Source: Athripsodes cinereus (taxonomy: Eukaryota > Arthropoda > Insecta > Trichoptera > Leptoceridae). Taken from it: 64,000 bases of DNA. A program made the position numbers and the translations under genes. The stretch is from the NCBI GenBank assembly GCA_947579605.1, contig OX388312.1:744001-808000 (forward strand). Reading direction: 5' to 3'. Below are positions 23,101 to 36,400 of this stretch, piece after piece (the stretch's first letter is position 1; each line of letters begins with the position of its first letter). Below the pieces are notes generated by a model that saw nothing but the letters and a program-made list of their open reading frames with translations, was not told the origin of the DNA and searched no databases.

Positions 23101-26100
23101 ATCTCCATACAAACAAAGTTAGACAATTTTTTAAAATTTTAAAGTACTTAGACAATTCACTTTCTGTTACCTGATTTGAAAAAATTAGTTTTCTGTTCGG
23201 TTTAATGCCTTTTACATAACACTTCAGTATTGATTCCCTCATTAATGGACAGAAACTACATAATCTAAATATGTTTAAATTATAAAAATGCCTCACAACT
23301 ATTCCATAATTAATCTTTAAAGGCACCCAGTTAGATTGATCATTTTGAAATCTTTCACAAAATTTCTTAACCGGGATGTTAATGTTACCATTTAGCTCAG
23401 GTAGGTACTGTGCTTTAAAGGGTTTATTTATTTAATATAATAATAATAAAAATCTTTTTTGCACAAAAATAGTATGCAAAGAAAAAAAAACATGACATCA
23501 TTACTACTGAACACATAATTTTGTGCAATGGGCCAGTTTATCGTAGAAGCGCGATATCTTCCAACTAACCCATATGGCTTGAGCCTTATACATGTTTAAA
23601 ACAATTTAACAATATGTATGTATTAATTATATTTAGAAAATTTTGTAGTTCAACATTGTTTTCAAATTAGACTGTTTATTGTACATGTAATTTTGTTGAT
23701 CAATTAGTTATTCTTCTATTTCTTTTTTTATTTCAGAATATTAGCAGGAAGTTGGAACAGTTGCATTTCAGAGTTTGACGACTCATCTCTGAACTCGGGA
23801 GCAAAAGCCAAGGTGTGGGAGAGGAGGCACATGGATCACATATCCGGAGCAGACCAGCGTCAGGGACTAGTTATGGTGACTGTCAGCTATGAAGGTGGCA
23901 TGGTACTCTGGAATATGGACACTAGCAGCACTAAAAGGTGAACAAATATACTAACTACCATAACAAAAGCGAGCTGACTCATTGTGTAAACAACATTATT
24001 AAGAAAATACGACTTCCCTATTTTTGAACGTAAATACATTTTTGTTATTCTGTATAGTCTCTGGCAAAGAATATGTGTCCCACTCTTTTCAGTTAAAGCA
24101 GTGTTTCCCAACCGGTGGTTCACGAACCCCTGGGGGTTCGCTATGTGTACAAAGGGGGTTCGCGAAAATAATTGCATAATGGCGGGATTTTAAATGGCCA
24201 AAGAATCTCCTTATTTAACTTCTGGCTCAGTATAAAAAATGAATATTCTGTTCTGTCAAAAAAAGCCATAGACGTTCTATTACCATTCTGCACAACATAT
24301 CTGTGCGAGAAAGGATTTTCAACATATACTTATCTGAAGGATAAATATAGAAATAGGTTAAATGCAGAACCTGATCTAAGACTGAAATTGTCAGATATTG
24401 AGCCAAACTTTCAATTGCTTTGTTCCATGAAACAGCCAAAAATATCCCATTAAGAGTTTGTCATTATGAGTTCGTCGGTAGCCTGGAGGTAGAGTCTCGG
24501 CCTTCAGAACAAGGGGTTCGTGGTTCGATCCCAGGTGCCGGCAAACTCCCCTTTCACGGCACAAGCTTTTAACTTAGTGTGAAAGGTGTATAAGGTTGTA
24601 TTTGGGTTTATAACAAACCCCGATATATCTTTTTATAAAAAAAAAAATATTTTGTATTCAATTTTTATAGGTAGCTTATGTTAGTCTTAATTAATATTAC
24701 CTAATCATTTTAGTCTTATTAATGTTTGTGCAATATGTAAAATAAATGTTCTACAAAATTTTATTGTTTTTTGCCTATCATTAACGGCTACATAGGGGGT
24801 TCGCCAAATTCTGTTGGATTTTACTTTTGCGAGGAGAAAAAGGTTGGGAAACACTGAGTTAGAGTGTCCTGTAAAAGACGAGTGTTTGTCACAAGCGCCA
24901 CAAATAATATAATTCAAATGTACAATTCAGTGATGGTGTATGCCACCCATCCTGAATGTCTTATTTTTTATTAGCAAGCAGGGATAAACTTATCACATAC
25001 ATTTCTGGGAAATGCCACTATGGTATATATATATATACATTTATTTATGCACAAAATTTGCCAATAGGCGCACATTATACAAATAAAGTAAATACATTAA
25101 ATGATATAAAGTCAATACATTAAATGATATACTTAATGAACAATTTTGTGCCCTACACCCAAACTGATTTGAGTTTGCGGTCCGTGTAAAGTAAATAATT
25201 ATCATGGTTTTCAGGCAGTACCATTTGTCCAACCCCCGAGAGAGAGTTGATATTGGTTTCAACAAAAAAGCAAAGGGATTAAAAGAGGGAGCCTCTACAT
25301 TGTAAGTTTAAGTTACTCAATCATATTGATTTTCTCTATTTGTGTACATTATATATTGGTCATAATATTAATTGTAACAATTGCATGTATTTGTCTTTCA
25401 ATGCATATGGTAGAAACCAACCTCCTTCATTTATATTGTCTCCACACTATTGAGTTATCTTTTCCAATAACATCCCTGACACTTTAATGACATTCTCATA
25501 GGGAAGTATGGTATATTATGATAGAGGATCTTAAACAGAATCAGAAAATATTCAATTTCAATTAAATATTTATTTAATAATAAAACAAAAATAACAGTAT
25601 ATATTATTGTATAGTGGACAAATATTATAATATTATAATGTAATGATATTTTTTTTTTGCAATTTCCTCAGTCAGTAGTTGAGCCACTGGTAACAGTTTA
25701 TTAAACATATATAGTAGAAAATCAGTGATTAAAATAAATCTAAGAAGAAGAAACTGAAAATAAATATAGTGTAGATAAAATCCTTGTAAAATTACAAGTA
25801 AAGAAAATCAGTGTTATAAATATTATATCTAAGATAAGGAAGCAAATATGGTGAAAAGAAAATACTTTTTTAAATTAAATATATCTAAGAAAATGAAGCA
25901 ACAAAGTATGGTGTAGGAATATACTTTATTTTAAATTAACTACGATGTAGTACATTACTGTAAAGTTAAGAAAACAAGAAAATCCGTGGATAAAACATGT
26001 TGTATTGATTATATAAATTCTATGAATGAGATCATTACAATATCTCAATTACAGAACATCAAATATCAACAAAGCATCTAAAACCAATATGCCAGAGATA

Positions 26101-29100
26101 ATTCAAACAAAAACAGCCCAGGATGTCATCTTCTTGGTGAAAAGGCCTATCAATGCGGAAACAGGTAATGTCACTGTAATATTATTAATATTGTTTATGG
26201 TTAATTGTTTCCATAATATTCGAATTTGAAATTGCAATATAAACTTCATCTTTCCGATTTAAACATTGTTTGTATCTTACTCGATATTTTCTAAATTTGG
26301 AAAAGTTTAGTGTATACTATTAATTATGTCATAACTGTTGGTTTGCAAAATAAGATAAAATAAAAAGAAATATTATGTACAGATATTATTCAGAGCACCT
26401 TTACTTGTTAACTTTTGCTTCACACAATTTCTTTAGTTTGAAATGCTTATTTTAAAAATAAATAAAAAAAAACTAGTAGGTACAAATATATACCCAGAAA
26501 CCCTCACAGTGCGAGCATTACGCTTGTCGTGAAGAGTCCAAGACTACCAACAAGGTACTAACTGTCTCATTAATATTTTGACATAAAAAATATTTACAGG
26601 TAATTTCTTAATATCCCTGGGAGACGGCACAGTGCAGGTATGGTCTGAGCATCCAGCCGGGGGCTACCTGAAGTCTTTCATAGCCGTGCATACAGTAGGA
26701 GACTATGTGACCACCATGATAACAGATGAAGATAATCAGTATCTCCTTACAGGCACAGCCTGTGGTTATATCAAGATATGGCTGCTTACCAACTATTGCT
26801 CCTCTTTAAAGGCATGTATAATAATTATACTAATTATTAGTACCTAAAAAAACTCAGTCTATATTGTTTATTGCAAATCATTCCCCATAGGCCCCTTACG
26901 GAACACTTGGGTTCATCATAATTATACAGGAAAAAAAGTACAACATAAAAAGAATACAATGCAGTATAGCATCAAAAGCGAGACAAAACAATAGAAATTG
27001 AGTTAAAAAGTTGCTTAACATATAAAGGTGAATATAAATAATAATAATGCATTTTACAGTACTAGAAGGATGTAAAGAGTCCCTTTAGTACCACGTCTAA
27101 AGTACAAAATTTGTTTTTTTTAAAAAAGAAACAGAGAGAAAGAACGAATGACACACATCATACTCAACAATTTTTGAAATATATATTTTTCAACACTAGC
27201 AGGATGTAAAGAGTCCCCCTAGTGTCATGTCCAAAGTACAATATTTATTTAATTATTTATCAGATAAATCACAAGAACAAAAGTCAACACTGAGTTACAC
27301 ACATGATATAAAAACTGGTAAGTTAGGTAATTATAATATAAAGAGTGGCTTAAGTTTTTACCTGTGAGGTCTACTTGTGTTCAAATGTATTTCATGCAGT
27401 CTACTGGTAGATAGGGTATAATTTTTTTGTAGTTACTTTACTTACTTATGGAGCCCTTGCTGCATAAGGTCGTTCACGTGGACGAAGCCTATATGCGGCA
27501 GTGGGTGCCCCCCGCGGGTCCTGAACCAGTTCCGACCAGCTCCTCCTGTCAGCCGCAATGCTCTTCGCATCCTCGGGTTTCAATCGTCTGTGGAGAAGGT
27601 CGGACTCGATGTGTTTCAGCCATGTTTTTCTCGGAGCTCTTCTATTTGTTTTCCACTCCGGTGGTCTCTGTTTCCAGAGGGCCTGGTATGGCAGTCTTGT
27701 AGTTATAAATGTTTAGTTTATTGTGAAATTAAAAATAAATATTTTTTCTACTATGATATTTTTTTACTTAGAGAGATGTCTTTCGTCCTTCAATGACAGT
27801 GTGAATCTTGAAAGATGTCTCTCTCTGAATAAAAAATCAATAATTTAAGTTTTTAATTACATTATGGAATTCTACTACCTAAACACCGACACAGTGAATA
27901 ATTCAATGTATTGGAACAAGATTCAGAAACAAGTAATTTTTTCATTGCTTTCGGGTGAATGTTTTGACTCTGTATTTTCTCTATAATTTTTATATATTGT
28001 CTAGGATATGACACACTTTTGGGCTATTACAGAGTGGATATAGCTTGTACGCAATTAACTTCGCGCTCTCAACACAGCGAAATAACTTAGAGAGCTATGT
28101 ATAGTATAATCTACTGTTCTGTACAACAGAGTAGAGATTCTTGTGTTTAGATTTGGTGAACGTAAGTATGTTTTATTATAACTAAATGTGTACAGGAGCA
28201 TATCTCGATGCCAAAGTTAAGACTTCAGTTCCCCTTTCTATGGAAGGATCGTGTGGAGGGACGAGCCAAGAGATTCTGCAGAAAGCAGCCACTACCCTTA
28301 TTGCTATCCAGCTATCGAGCACATCTCAAAGCTATCTCCTCGTTGGTCTATATACCAGAAAATAACTATGTGTTGAGGTAAAAAACTTCAAGTAAAAACA
28401 AAAATTAGTTGAATTATGTATATCTTACCCTCTGTGCATTAAATTATATAATTAATGATCCTGTGTTGATATCGTAATCAATAATCATTAAAATAAAATC
28501 AATAAATAAATAAAAAAAAATCAACAAATTGTTACTTGATAGAAGTTGAAATTGTTATACTTGTTCTATTTTAGTGCTAGTGGAGATTGCACAGTGAGGA
28601 TATGGAGCTTAAGTGGACAATACCTTAACACTCTAGGCAGCTTTCTGGTACCATGGCAGATGCAGCCCAAAACTCCACCTGATGTACACAAAGTAGCTAG
28701 CTCCACAACATTAAAGGTATCCAAGTCTATTTATATAATCACAGTATCTTCCACAAGTAGAGTAGTCAGTGTGCATTAACTACTGTACGTAATAAATATA
28801 AAAGTTAACCTCTATGTGTCATAAAAATAAGACATTCAGGAAGAATAGCACAAATCATCTTAAAAATGTTAAATGTTGTAGACTGATTTTTTATAATTTG
28901 CAAAAAAGAGTGGAGGACCTATTCTATAGTCCACAGTATTTATTATTGAAAGAAACCAATACATTGTTCTCTGTTTTCTTCAGGTATGGAATCATGGTGA
29001 AGTTTCTCGCTTTGTGCCAAAGTTTGGTGACAACAAGACCCAAATAACTTCAAGTGAAGCATCACTCTTGGAGCAGATTGCTGATAAGATTCCCAGTAGT

Positions 29101-29510
29101 GAGTTTCTCAGGAAGATCTGCAGACTACCTCAACATCCCCCTGCGGTTCCTAGCCTTATCCTCGACGACTCCATGCCTAAGGTAACTACATTATAACAGT
29201 TTAATGAAGCATTACATCAAAAATATCAAAAGTTCATAATTTTTTTCAAATTGTCCATCCCACAATTTGTTATCTTGATTTTTTTTTTCAAAATTCACAG
29301 TTTCAGTGCTTTACCATAAATATAAAATATAAAAGATTTTATTGATAAGTATATGTATATATTTTACAGATTCCCGTATACACATACCTTAAAACATCCG
29401 AAGTTGGCCCCTTGCCTATCCTAAACAAGACTCCCGCATGCATAATGAAGATTAGAAAGAGGAAAGATCTCATAGAGGCAAAAGAAAAGAAGGGAATTCA
29501 TTTCGCATAA
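17155..29510 (+). CDS. EF-hand / WD-repeat protein of the WDR49-WDR64-WDY group
   Basis: Seventeen exons: 17155-17496, 17903-18103, 18556-18667, 19156-19544, 20029-20205, 20809-21042, 21677-21929, 22469-22605, 22848-22936, 23737-23937, 25215-25301, 26055-26164, 26600-26811, 28196-28377, 28575-28716, 28984-29181 and 29370-29510. The sum is 3207 nt (1068 aa) with all phases in register, a length usual for the group. A charged leader precedes an EF-hand split by intron 1, whose loop NEKCNGVVTWDE has Lys at position 3 and so is probably a weak calcium binder. WD blades follow, for example GGTTGGCLYVWNI, SIIICWDLNSG, LLTGASDGTIKMWNF, GGMVLWNMDTS, GDGTVQVWSE and ASGDCTVRIWS. The conserved C-terminus has RFVPKFGD and a basic end. 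Relatives are linked to cilia or testis, but the molecular role is unknown. The intron after exon 13 needs a GC donor. Confidence 0.85.
21509..21606 (-). mobile_element. SINE family 1 fragment
   Basis: Reverse-complement family block (AACCCAAATACAACCTTATA, CACCTTTCACAGTAAGG, AAAGCTTATGTCGTGAAA) in intron 6 of the EF-hand/WD gene. Confidence 0.66.
21937..22211 (+). other. unexplained intronic open frame
   Basis: A stop-free stretch of about 90 codons ends at TAA 22209-22211, inside intron 7 of the EF-hand/WD gene. It includes SRNSVFSIVETSDPFELQVL and REILNLIPCAANLLHFDDIG. The WD exon at 21677-21929 joins perfectly in phase to the exon at 22469, so this segment is not needed. It matches nothing I recognise. 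It may be an alternative terminal exon, a transposon relic or chance. Confidence 0.25.
24099..24856 (+). mobile_element. deleted hAT transposon with transposase C-terminal remnant
   Basis: The ends are CAGTGTTTCCCAACC and its complement GGTTGGGAAACACTG, flanked by near-identical 8-bp repeats AGTTAAAG (24091-24098) and AGTTAGAG (24857-24864). Inside, 24172-24453 encodes FWLSIKNEYSVLSKKA, TTYLCEKGFSTYTYLKDKYR and NRLNAEPDLRLKLS, the dimerisation region of ZBED5/SCAND3-type hAT transposases. The DDE core is gone. A SINE is inserted at 24467. It is intronic in the EF-hand/WD gene. Confidence 0.85.
24467..24650 (+). mobile_element. full-length tRNA-derived SINE (family 1 reference copy)
   Basis: The head GTCGGTAGCCTGGAGGTAGA resembles a tRNA A box and GGTTCGATCCCAGG is a good B box, so it can recruit RNA polymerase III. 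The family body GTGCCGGCAAACTCCCC to AACCCCGATATATC ends in a T4 and A-rich tail. It does not fold as a tRNA. It is nested within the hAT element. Confidence 0.78.
27059..27250. repeat. two diverged units of a repeated 3'-UTR-like word
   Basis: GGATGTAAAGAGTCCC followed by TAGT, CA.GTC and AAAGTACAA occurs at about 27068 and 27203, roughly 135 bases apart. It is intronic in the EF-hand/WD gene and probably derived from a retrotransposon. Confidence 0.45.
27440..27715 (-). pseudogene. non-LTR retrotransposon C-terminal fragment
   Basis: The minus strand encodes NRRAPRKTWLKHIESDLL, RLKPEDAKSIAADRRSWSEL and VQDPRGAPT, typical of LINE ORF2 ends. Its GC content is clearly above the AT-rich intron around it. 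It is 5'-truncated. Confidence 0.66.
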
Positions 29511-31790
29511 TAATAAATGTTACACTCTGATTGTACTAATTTTGTGATGATCCTAATATTTTTTTATATACCTACTTACACATCGTTTTTTATATTTTTA
29601 TATATTTTTTGATATAAAACATATAAAAAATTTATAAATATGTACATGAATAAAATATTTATTAATTTTTTGTTGCATTTATCTATTATATTTCTATATA
29701 CATTGCACATATTTCTAAAAAAAGCTTTTGAAAAGTGTGAGTTAGGTTAGGTTAGATGGTATGTTCGGCCAGGTTAGGTTACAGAAGAACTTCATCGCAT
29801 TTGCCTTCAAAACAGGCATATAGCTTACTCTAAGGGTGTTTTTAGGCTTATTACAAGCCCATATTCGTCTTTTTTTTTAAAAATAACCATTTTGTTCACC
29901 ATGTCAGTACATGCAACCTTATATTTTCATAATACGGATTCAATGACAACTGTCAGAAATGTATATGATAGAAAAGGGATGTGGATGTGAGTGACAGACA
30001 AGTTCGAGCACGAAAGAGAAAGAAAGATATATATGATAGTTGTGTGAAAGAGATGAAGAATAACAGTTTTTTTTTTTTTTTAGTGGAGGGGAAATCCATC
30101 ATGGACACCCGGCCTTTCAGACCGGGTAGTGCCGGACTTCTACCGGCTAAAACCCCTCCTCTTCCTTTGCAGCTTGGTTCCTACCTTTCGGTCTACCCAA
30201 ACTGCAAACTTTGACATATTATTCCTCCATATAACAGGGTACCTAGAAATTGGATCAATAGGATAGCTGAGCTAGTTGAGAGTTTGCAATCATGTAAGAT
30301 GACAGAGTGCGCGTGTAGCTGAGCATGAGCAATTTATAATCAGCGTATAAGTTGAGTTGTCGCATTACTGTGTGGCAAATATCGTGAATAAATGGTTTAA
30401 TTATAACAGTTTTGTTTGATTACACCTACCCCTTACCAAACTCCGCAACTCAACTTAAATTTAATACAACGGTATTAGAGAGTCGGAAATGATGCGAGAT
30501 GAGGTGATTCAGTTAGCCTAGAATCATTCTGATTGAGGAAAATATGTTTTTTTTTAGTATCGCGTGAAAAAAGGAGATAATGACAATTAATGTAATAAAA
30601 GATAATAATGAAGATACCAGAAATATGTTTAATACATGATAAATATTTACATAACATTTTATATTTTATTACGTAAGAGATTTAACAATATACTAACTAA
30701 CTAACAATAGACTAACATATAAATAACTAAAATAACAGTTAACAGTATACAAGTAATATTATGTATTATCTATACTGTAAAGAAAAACTAACAAACTTGT
30801 GTAATAAACACTGTATTTACCTAACAACTTATCCTGAATACGCAAGAGTGTATATTTCAACGAAAGTGAGAAGAAATTAATACAGAGGACTTAAGAAAGA
30901 AACTGAAGACAGATTCATATCCTGGGTGTTTAGGACAATAGATTCATCATAATATAATAGTGTCATGTTACAAGTAAACGGTGCTAAACAGATTGTCCAT
31001 TAAAATATTAAAGAGCAGTCTAATTTCTGAATACAAATAACCAAAAAAATGGAAATTCATAAGATTTTATTAGGTTACCGATTATCTATCTTTTCACACC
31101 ACATACCTTAAGGAGGAAACATTCTGATCTATCAAAGTTGTATTCACCACTGCACCGCCTGGTTGATCCAAGAAAATTTTTAATAAATTAATATGAACAT
31201 AATAATAGATAAAATGCACAGTATTGAGTAATTTTTATTGATTTGAATAATGTAATTTTATTTGCTAGCTACCCCACTTGTGGTATATGCCGTGATGGTA
31301 TAATAGTAGTACATAGAATAATGCCATATATTTTGGGATGTCATGTACATAATACCATTTATTTTATAAACTGCCTAATAAGCTTGATTTATACTTATTG
31401 AGAATTTAAGGCATAATTTACCTGAGTTTATGAATACTTTAATAAGTTTCATATTATTTTTATGAGACAGAGAAAGTCATTCAACATTATTTAATCACAT
31501 TTTTAATTACTTCATACAGCCGTTTCAACTATGCATAAATATTTAGAACACAGTTACCACAATAGGATTATTAAATCCACAATTTTAAGACACTTATTTT
31601 ATATCACTTACTAGCTGAACGCTTAGAACACAAATTATTTAATCTTTATAATTATCATAATATAATTTTAACTATCCAATTATCTCACTTGATTTTCGAT
31701 CATATTGACAAAGTTACATTAAAATTATTTTTAACACCACAGATTAAAAGAAGCAAAGAATAAAAATGCAATGATTACAAAAAAGTATAG
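29511..31790. other. intergenic region, convergent genes
   Basis: It holds the 3' UTR of the EF-hand/WD gene and a T-tract plus retroposon-like block at 30067-30225 (GGACACCCGGCCTTTCAGAC, ACTTCTACCGGCTAAAACCC) that looks like an inverted SINE/LINE 3' end. A copy of the word TACCCCACTTGTGGTATATG lies at about 31270. The rest is AT-rich. No gene was seen. Confidence 0.45.
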
Positions 31791-31792
31791 TA

Positions 31793-33092
31793 CAGTAAAA
31801 CCTCGTTATTTCGAAATCCAAGGGACCTCGAAAATCTGATTTCGAATTAGCGAAAACCCCGATAAATCGAAATTTTCGAAATAATTTTGATATACGCAGT
31901 ATATAATACAGTATATATTATAGCCATAGGTACCATACGTAATAGAAACAGCTGATTTGGACTTGGGTTTTTTGAATTTTGCGCGTTCAAACAAAAAAAA
32001 ACATTTGTAAGGCTGATGAAAGAGCCGCATGGAAAGGGCTAACAATTTCTACTACTCTTATACGCATTACAAATAAACAGGCGACCCTTTGTACAAGAAT
32101 GGAATAGTTTGTAGTAAAACATACGTAATAAAGACGTCATGGGCGTATCGTGGTTTATCATAAATGTAAAGCTTCTATCACATACCACGTTTTTGTCCAA
32201 TCCTTGCATTTTGCACAATGAAGGTAACAAAATATTGATGAAACTAACAGTTTTTGACATAATTAAATTACACACACATGTAAATCTAAATATGTATGTA
32301 CCTACCTAAACAATACACAAATATAAATACGTACCTAAAACACAGTCGAATATTTAAAAATACATAATTTTAATGCTTCACTTCACACACGTTACTAAAA
32401 GTTCACTATAAATGTTAAAAAATGGGAAAAATATTTTTGACCAAATTTGTATTTAAAACGTGTATAAAAGTTCGGATATAAAATATTTATTTATTTGGAA
32501 TGGAAAATAAAAATATTAAAACACAAAATATTTCGAGTAGGTATAGGTACGTATGACGAGACGCCCATGAACAACACGGAAGTACATAATGTACATCGAT
32601 CACGCTATGAGCCAGAGGATATACATAGGTAGCAGGTACCTGGTACATACTCAAAACAGCTGTAGATAGGTACATATTGAAATACAATACATTTACGATG
32701 TTTACATACAACATAGGAGATCTACTTAGAAATTTGGAAATCCCGTTGTTAAATATTATTATATGTATCTGGGTAGTGGGTAGGTCAGGTCCTTTATGTG
32801 TATTAGTGTGAACACAAATTTCACATAATAAGTTTTATTGTTCCTGAAGGAGCTTTGGGAAAAAACAAGGGTATTTTTTATGGCAGCCAAATGTTTTCGA
32901 ATTACAATATACAAATTTCTATTGTTTTGTTTTGAAAGGACCAAATATTATTTCGAATTACGTATTAGCGGGGATTTCGAATTATAAATGTCTTTTGTAT
33001 GAAAATTTCATTATGGGGACATTTTTGGGGGGAATATTTCGAATTACGACGAATTTCGAAATAACGGGGTTCGAAATAGCGAGGGTTTACTG
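31793..33092. mobile_element. pogo/Tigger-like non-autonomous element
   Basis: The inverted ends CAGTAAAACCTCGTTATTTC and CAGTAAACCCTCGCTATTTC (complement of the right end) are followed by GAA. Both sides are flanked by TA (31791-31792 and 33093-33094). TTTCGAATTA words recur near both ends. No transposase frame remains in 1300 bp. Confidence 0.8.
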
Positions 33093-33419
33093 TACATAAT
33101 AAAACAGTAAACTATTTTTACACAAAACATATTTAGAACTTCTACAAGACTCTATTATCAGGTTTTCTGATGAATGTGTGTTTTATCTTCTAATAAGTAA
33201 ACACAAATACTCACTTAGTACCATCAATCATATATTAAAAAAATATTTGAAATACAACGCAATTTTTTAAGTTTGTACAAAAAGTCATCTCTATTACCTA
33301 ATTAACAATTCGTTTACAAAATATTAGACCAGCAAATTTCATTTGAAACAAGATGAATGAAAATTATGCATTAGTAATATATTTTAAAACAAATTTATAT
33401 TGCAAGTAAGCTCTATATC

Positions 33420-36400
33420 TTAACATCCAATGTTAAGGTGTTGTTGTATGGTTATACAGGCATCAAGTAACATGTAAGCTGTCTTCATGAGAGATGTGGA
33501 CACATCTTGCTCTCCACGGACTGTGATTTCTTCTAGAAGGAGCCTTGTGGGCACTAGACTATTCTGCGGATATACTTCATTGTCCTCATATTCCTGCAAA
33601 AGAGATTTTATTTAGCTTAGCAGATAATTACAGATTAACATGAATGTCTAAATGAACAACTTTTCCAATGATATCAGGGCCTCTTCATCTATTGGCACAT
33701 TTCATTATAGAAAAATTCCAATATACTCAAAATGTAAAATTCCCTATTTTAAATGATTCCACATAATACTAACAAGATTCTGCAGATATGATGTGGTCAT
33801 AGGAGTGAGCACCGCCAAGATATCTCCTTTGTGTGATGATTCTTCAACAAAGCGACGTAGTCTCCTGCCAGCCAGAGGTACTAGAAGCTTATGCAAAGGA
33901 TCCACATTGGTGACCCCGCACAGAGCCACTTTACCATCACTATCCTCACTTTGAGCATAGAGTCTGAATACCTGGAAATAACAAAACACTAATTGAATCA
34001 CTATCGCAAAATTATTAAAAAAAATATTATAAAACATTATTCAAAAAGCGATTTTTTCCATGATGCTGAGATGAGGTAGCCAGTGGACTAACTGCTTGTG
34101 ATAAATGAACCCTACAATATTCCTCTTTCTGTTATTAAAAAGGGAGAAATTCAGGATAAATGGCATAGTTTGTCATGGAATTGGTGACATTGAGTGTATT
34201 ATGTATTAGTGATGTAACGAATGTGTGATTTTGGATATTCGCGAATGCGAATATTTGATGCCGATATTCGCGAATAGCGAATATTGACTTGCTTAAATTT
34301 CTACAAATTGCTCAAACATTAAAATTTCTACCCCCGTCGCCGAATTTTCGAAATGGTCTAGGAATTTAAAATATTTCAAAACTCCTCAGTTTTCTTAAAG
34401 AATATTTTCTTGCAGTACCTTTTTCTACAATGTACCGGGTAAGTATCCGGTACTTTTACCGAATATCCGATACTTTATTACCAAAATAATATTCGCAAAA
34501 CATTCGCATATTTTTTTGCGAATACGAATGCGAATACTTTGAAATATGCGAATATTCGCGAATACGAATATTCGTTACATCACTATTATGTATATGTGAT
34601 GTTTTATAAATACCTATGGAGGAAACATTGAAGGAACTTCTATTTATTCGATCTACAAAGGAAATAACAAAATATTTGTCACAAAATATAATTGTTATGT
34701 GTACTTACATAATATCTCCTAAGATGATCAGTGTCTGCCCGCCACGTCCTGGCCAACTCCTGTACTCTTTCCCCCCACACCTCTCTCTGCTCACCTTCTC
34801 CCAGTTCTGCAACTTTCTTCACTAGTCTCTCAAGAAATTGCTGTCTCTGTGCCCCCACTCTACTCTCTATAGATCTGTGAACTGGTAACAATCCACCCTC
34901 TTCTTTCAATGGACCAAACATACACTTCTGACTCTCCATATCAAACAGATAATTCAAATGCTTCCAAAAATTTATTCCTAAATAGCATTGATAGTATACT
35001 GCTGTGCTCAACTGTTGATGAACTTGCAGAACATCAACATTTACTTTTGAATTAGATATGGCCAATTCTGTAAGTGCTAAACTACTTTCCTCCCAAATAG
35101 GCTCAAATTTAAGTGTCATATCATTTTCACTATCTACATTATCCGACATAATGCTACATAAAAATATATCGAAGAATTCATAAACTTTTTCTAAATATTG
35201 CAGCAACTGGGAATGTGATAGGCCAACATCTTGTCTGCACAATTTCTCTCGGGGTAACTTTCCTACTTTGCTGATGAGTTTGTATGAGGCCTCGAAAGAA
35301 TGAATAAGATGAGTGGACCATATAAGAGACATGATACCGCAGCGTAAGCTTAGATTATTGATACAAGTCAAACAGTAGAGCATAGCTTGGAAGTAAGAGA
35401 GATCCTCAATATTCTTAGTCCAATACTTTGAATATTCCCAGCACATGTTCACTACTAGGCTGTCTACATTGAGACTAAATGGAAACTGTTTCCTCAATAA
35501 CATCAAGTGGTCTTGTAATCGTGTCATATTTTGTTGTTTCTTATCATTTACACTGAAATTCAAGATTCCCTTAGGTTTGTCATCGGACTTCTTATCCTCT
35601 GTATTATTTTGAGTTTCTTCCTCTACGTCTTCATCCATGATATCTTTAGGATCCACTCCAGCTGAACACAGCCACTTGGCAGTGAGCTCGGTGATAGATC
35701 CTTTGCCACTGCTGTAGATGAATTTCAAGTTGATCTCGGGTAGTTCTATATTTAGTTTTGGTATTGTGTTGATGGGTTCATGAGATTGAGATAATACAAT
35801 ACTGAGAAGAGATATATCATCTAACTTGCCAATGAGTAATCCCCACTGAGCATTGTCTTTTGATACGCTCACCCAAGTATTTTCTTCTGAGCCATCCTGT
35901 TCCTTTTCTATCTTTTGAGCCACAGCTCTACATATCTGAGCAGTGATCATACTTCTAAAAGGACACGGGGCTTCTACTAATATATTCCTAATCTCTTGCC
36001 ACCATGGCGATGTATCATTATATCCCACATAAATGTTAGAGAAGCCTTGAATATAACAAATCTGATATAAGACCTCGCCAAATTTCTCCATCTTTGATTT
36101 AGTAATTTCATCTACAGGTTTATTCATCCAGTATGTGAATAGAAGTTTACATAACACAGATGGCACAATGGGTTTCCATAGAGAGCAACGTTTCCAGAAG
36201 ACTTTCCAATCTGCATCTTCCTCGATAAATCCATTGAACACTTCATGAGCTACAAAATTCAAAGAATCTCTGCTAACGTCATTCTTCAATTTTAAGTTTT
36301 GCGTTGTAGCAATACTGAAAGCGGTTACAAAGTCAGAATGTAGAGATCTCTTGTCTTCAACAAATGTAACTTTTTGTGCCCCTCCTCTCCTCTGCTGAGC

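Noticed and set aside
24480..24545. Possible tRNA gene (A and B box)
   Set aside because: No acceptor stem or clover-leaf. The sequence is the head of a SINE. The same applies to the B box near 13627.
29741..29800. TTAGG-type telomere-like repeats
   Set aside because: Only about three units plus a scattered one. Too short for an interstitial telomere, and GGTTAGGTTAGG words are common in insect DNA.
30240..30470. Solo LTR
   Set aside because: No paired TG...CA ends or 4-6 bp target duplication could be seen.
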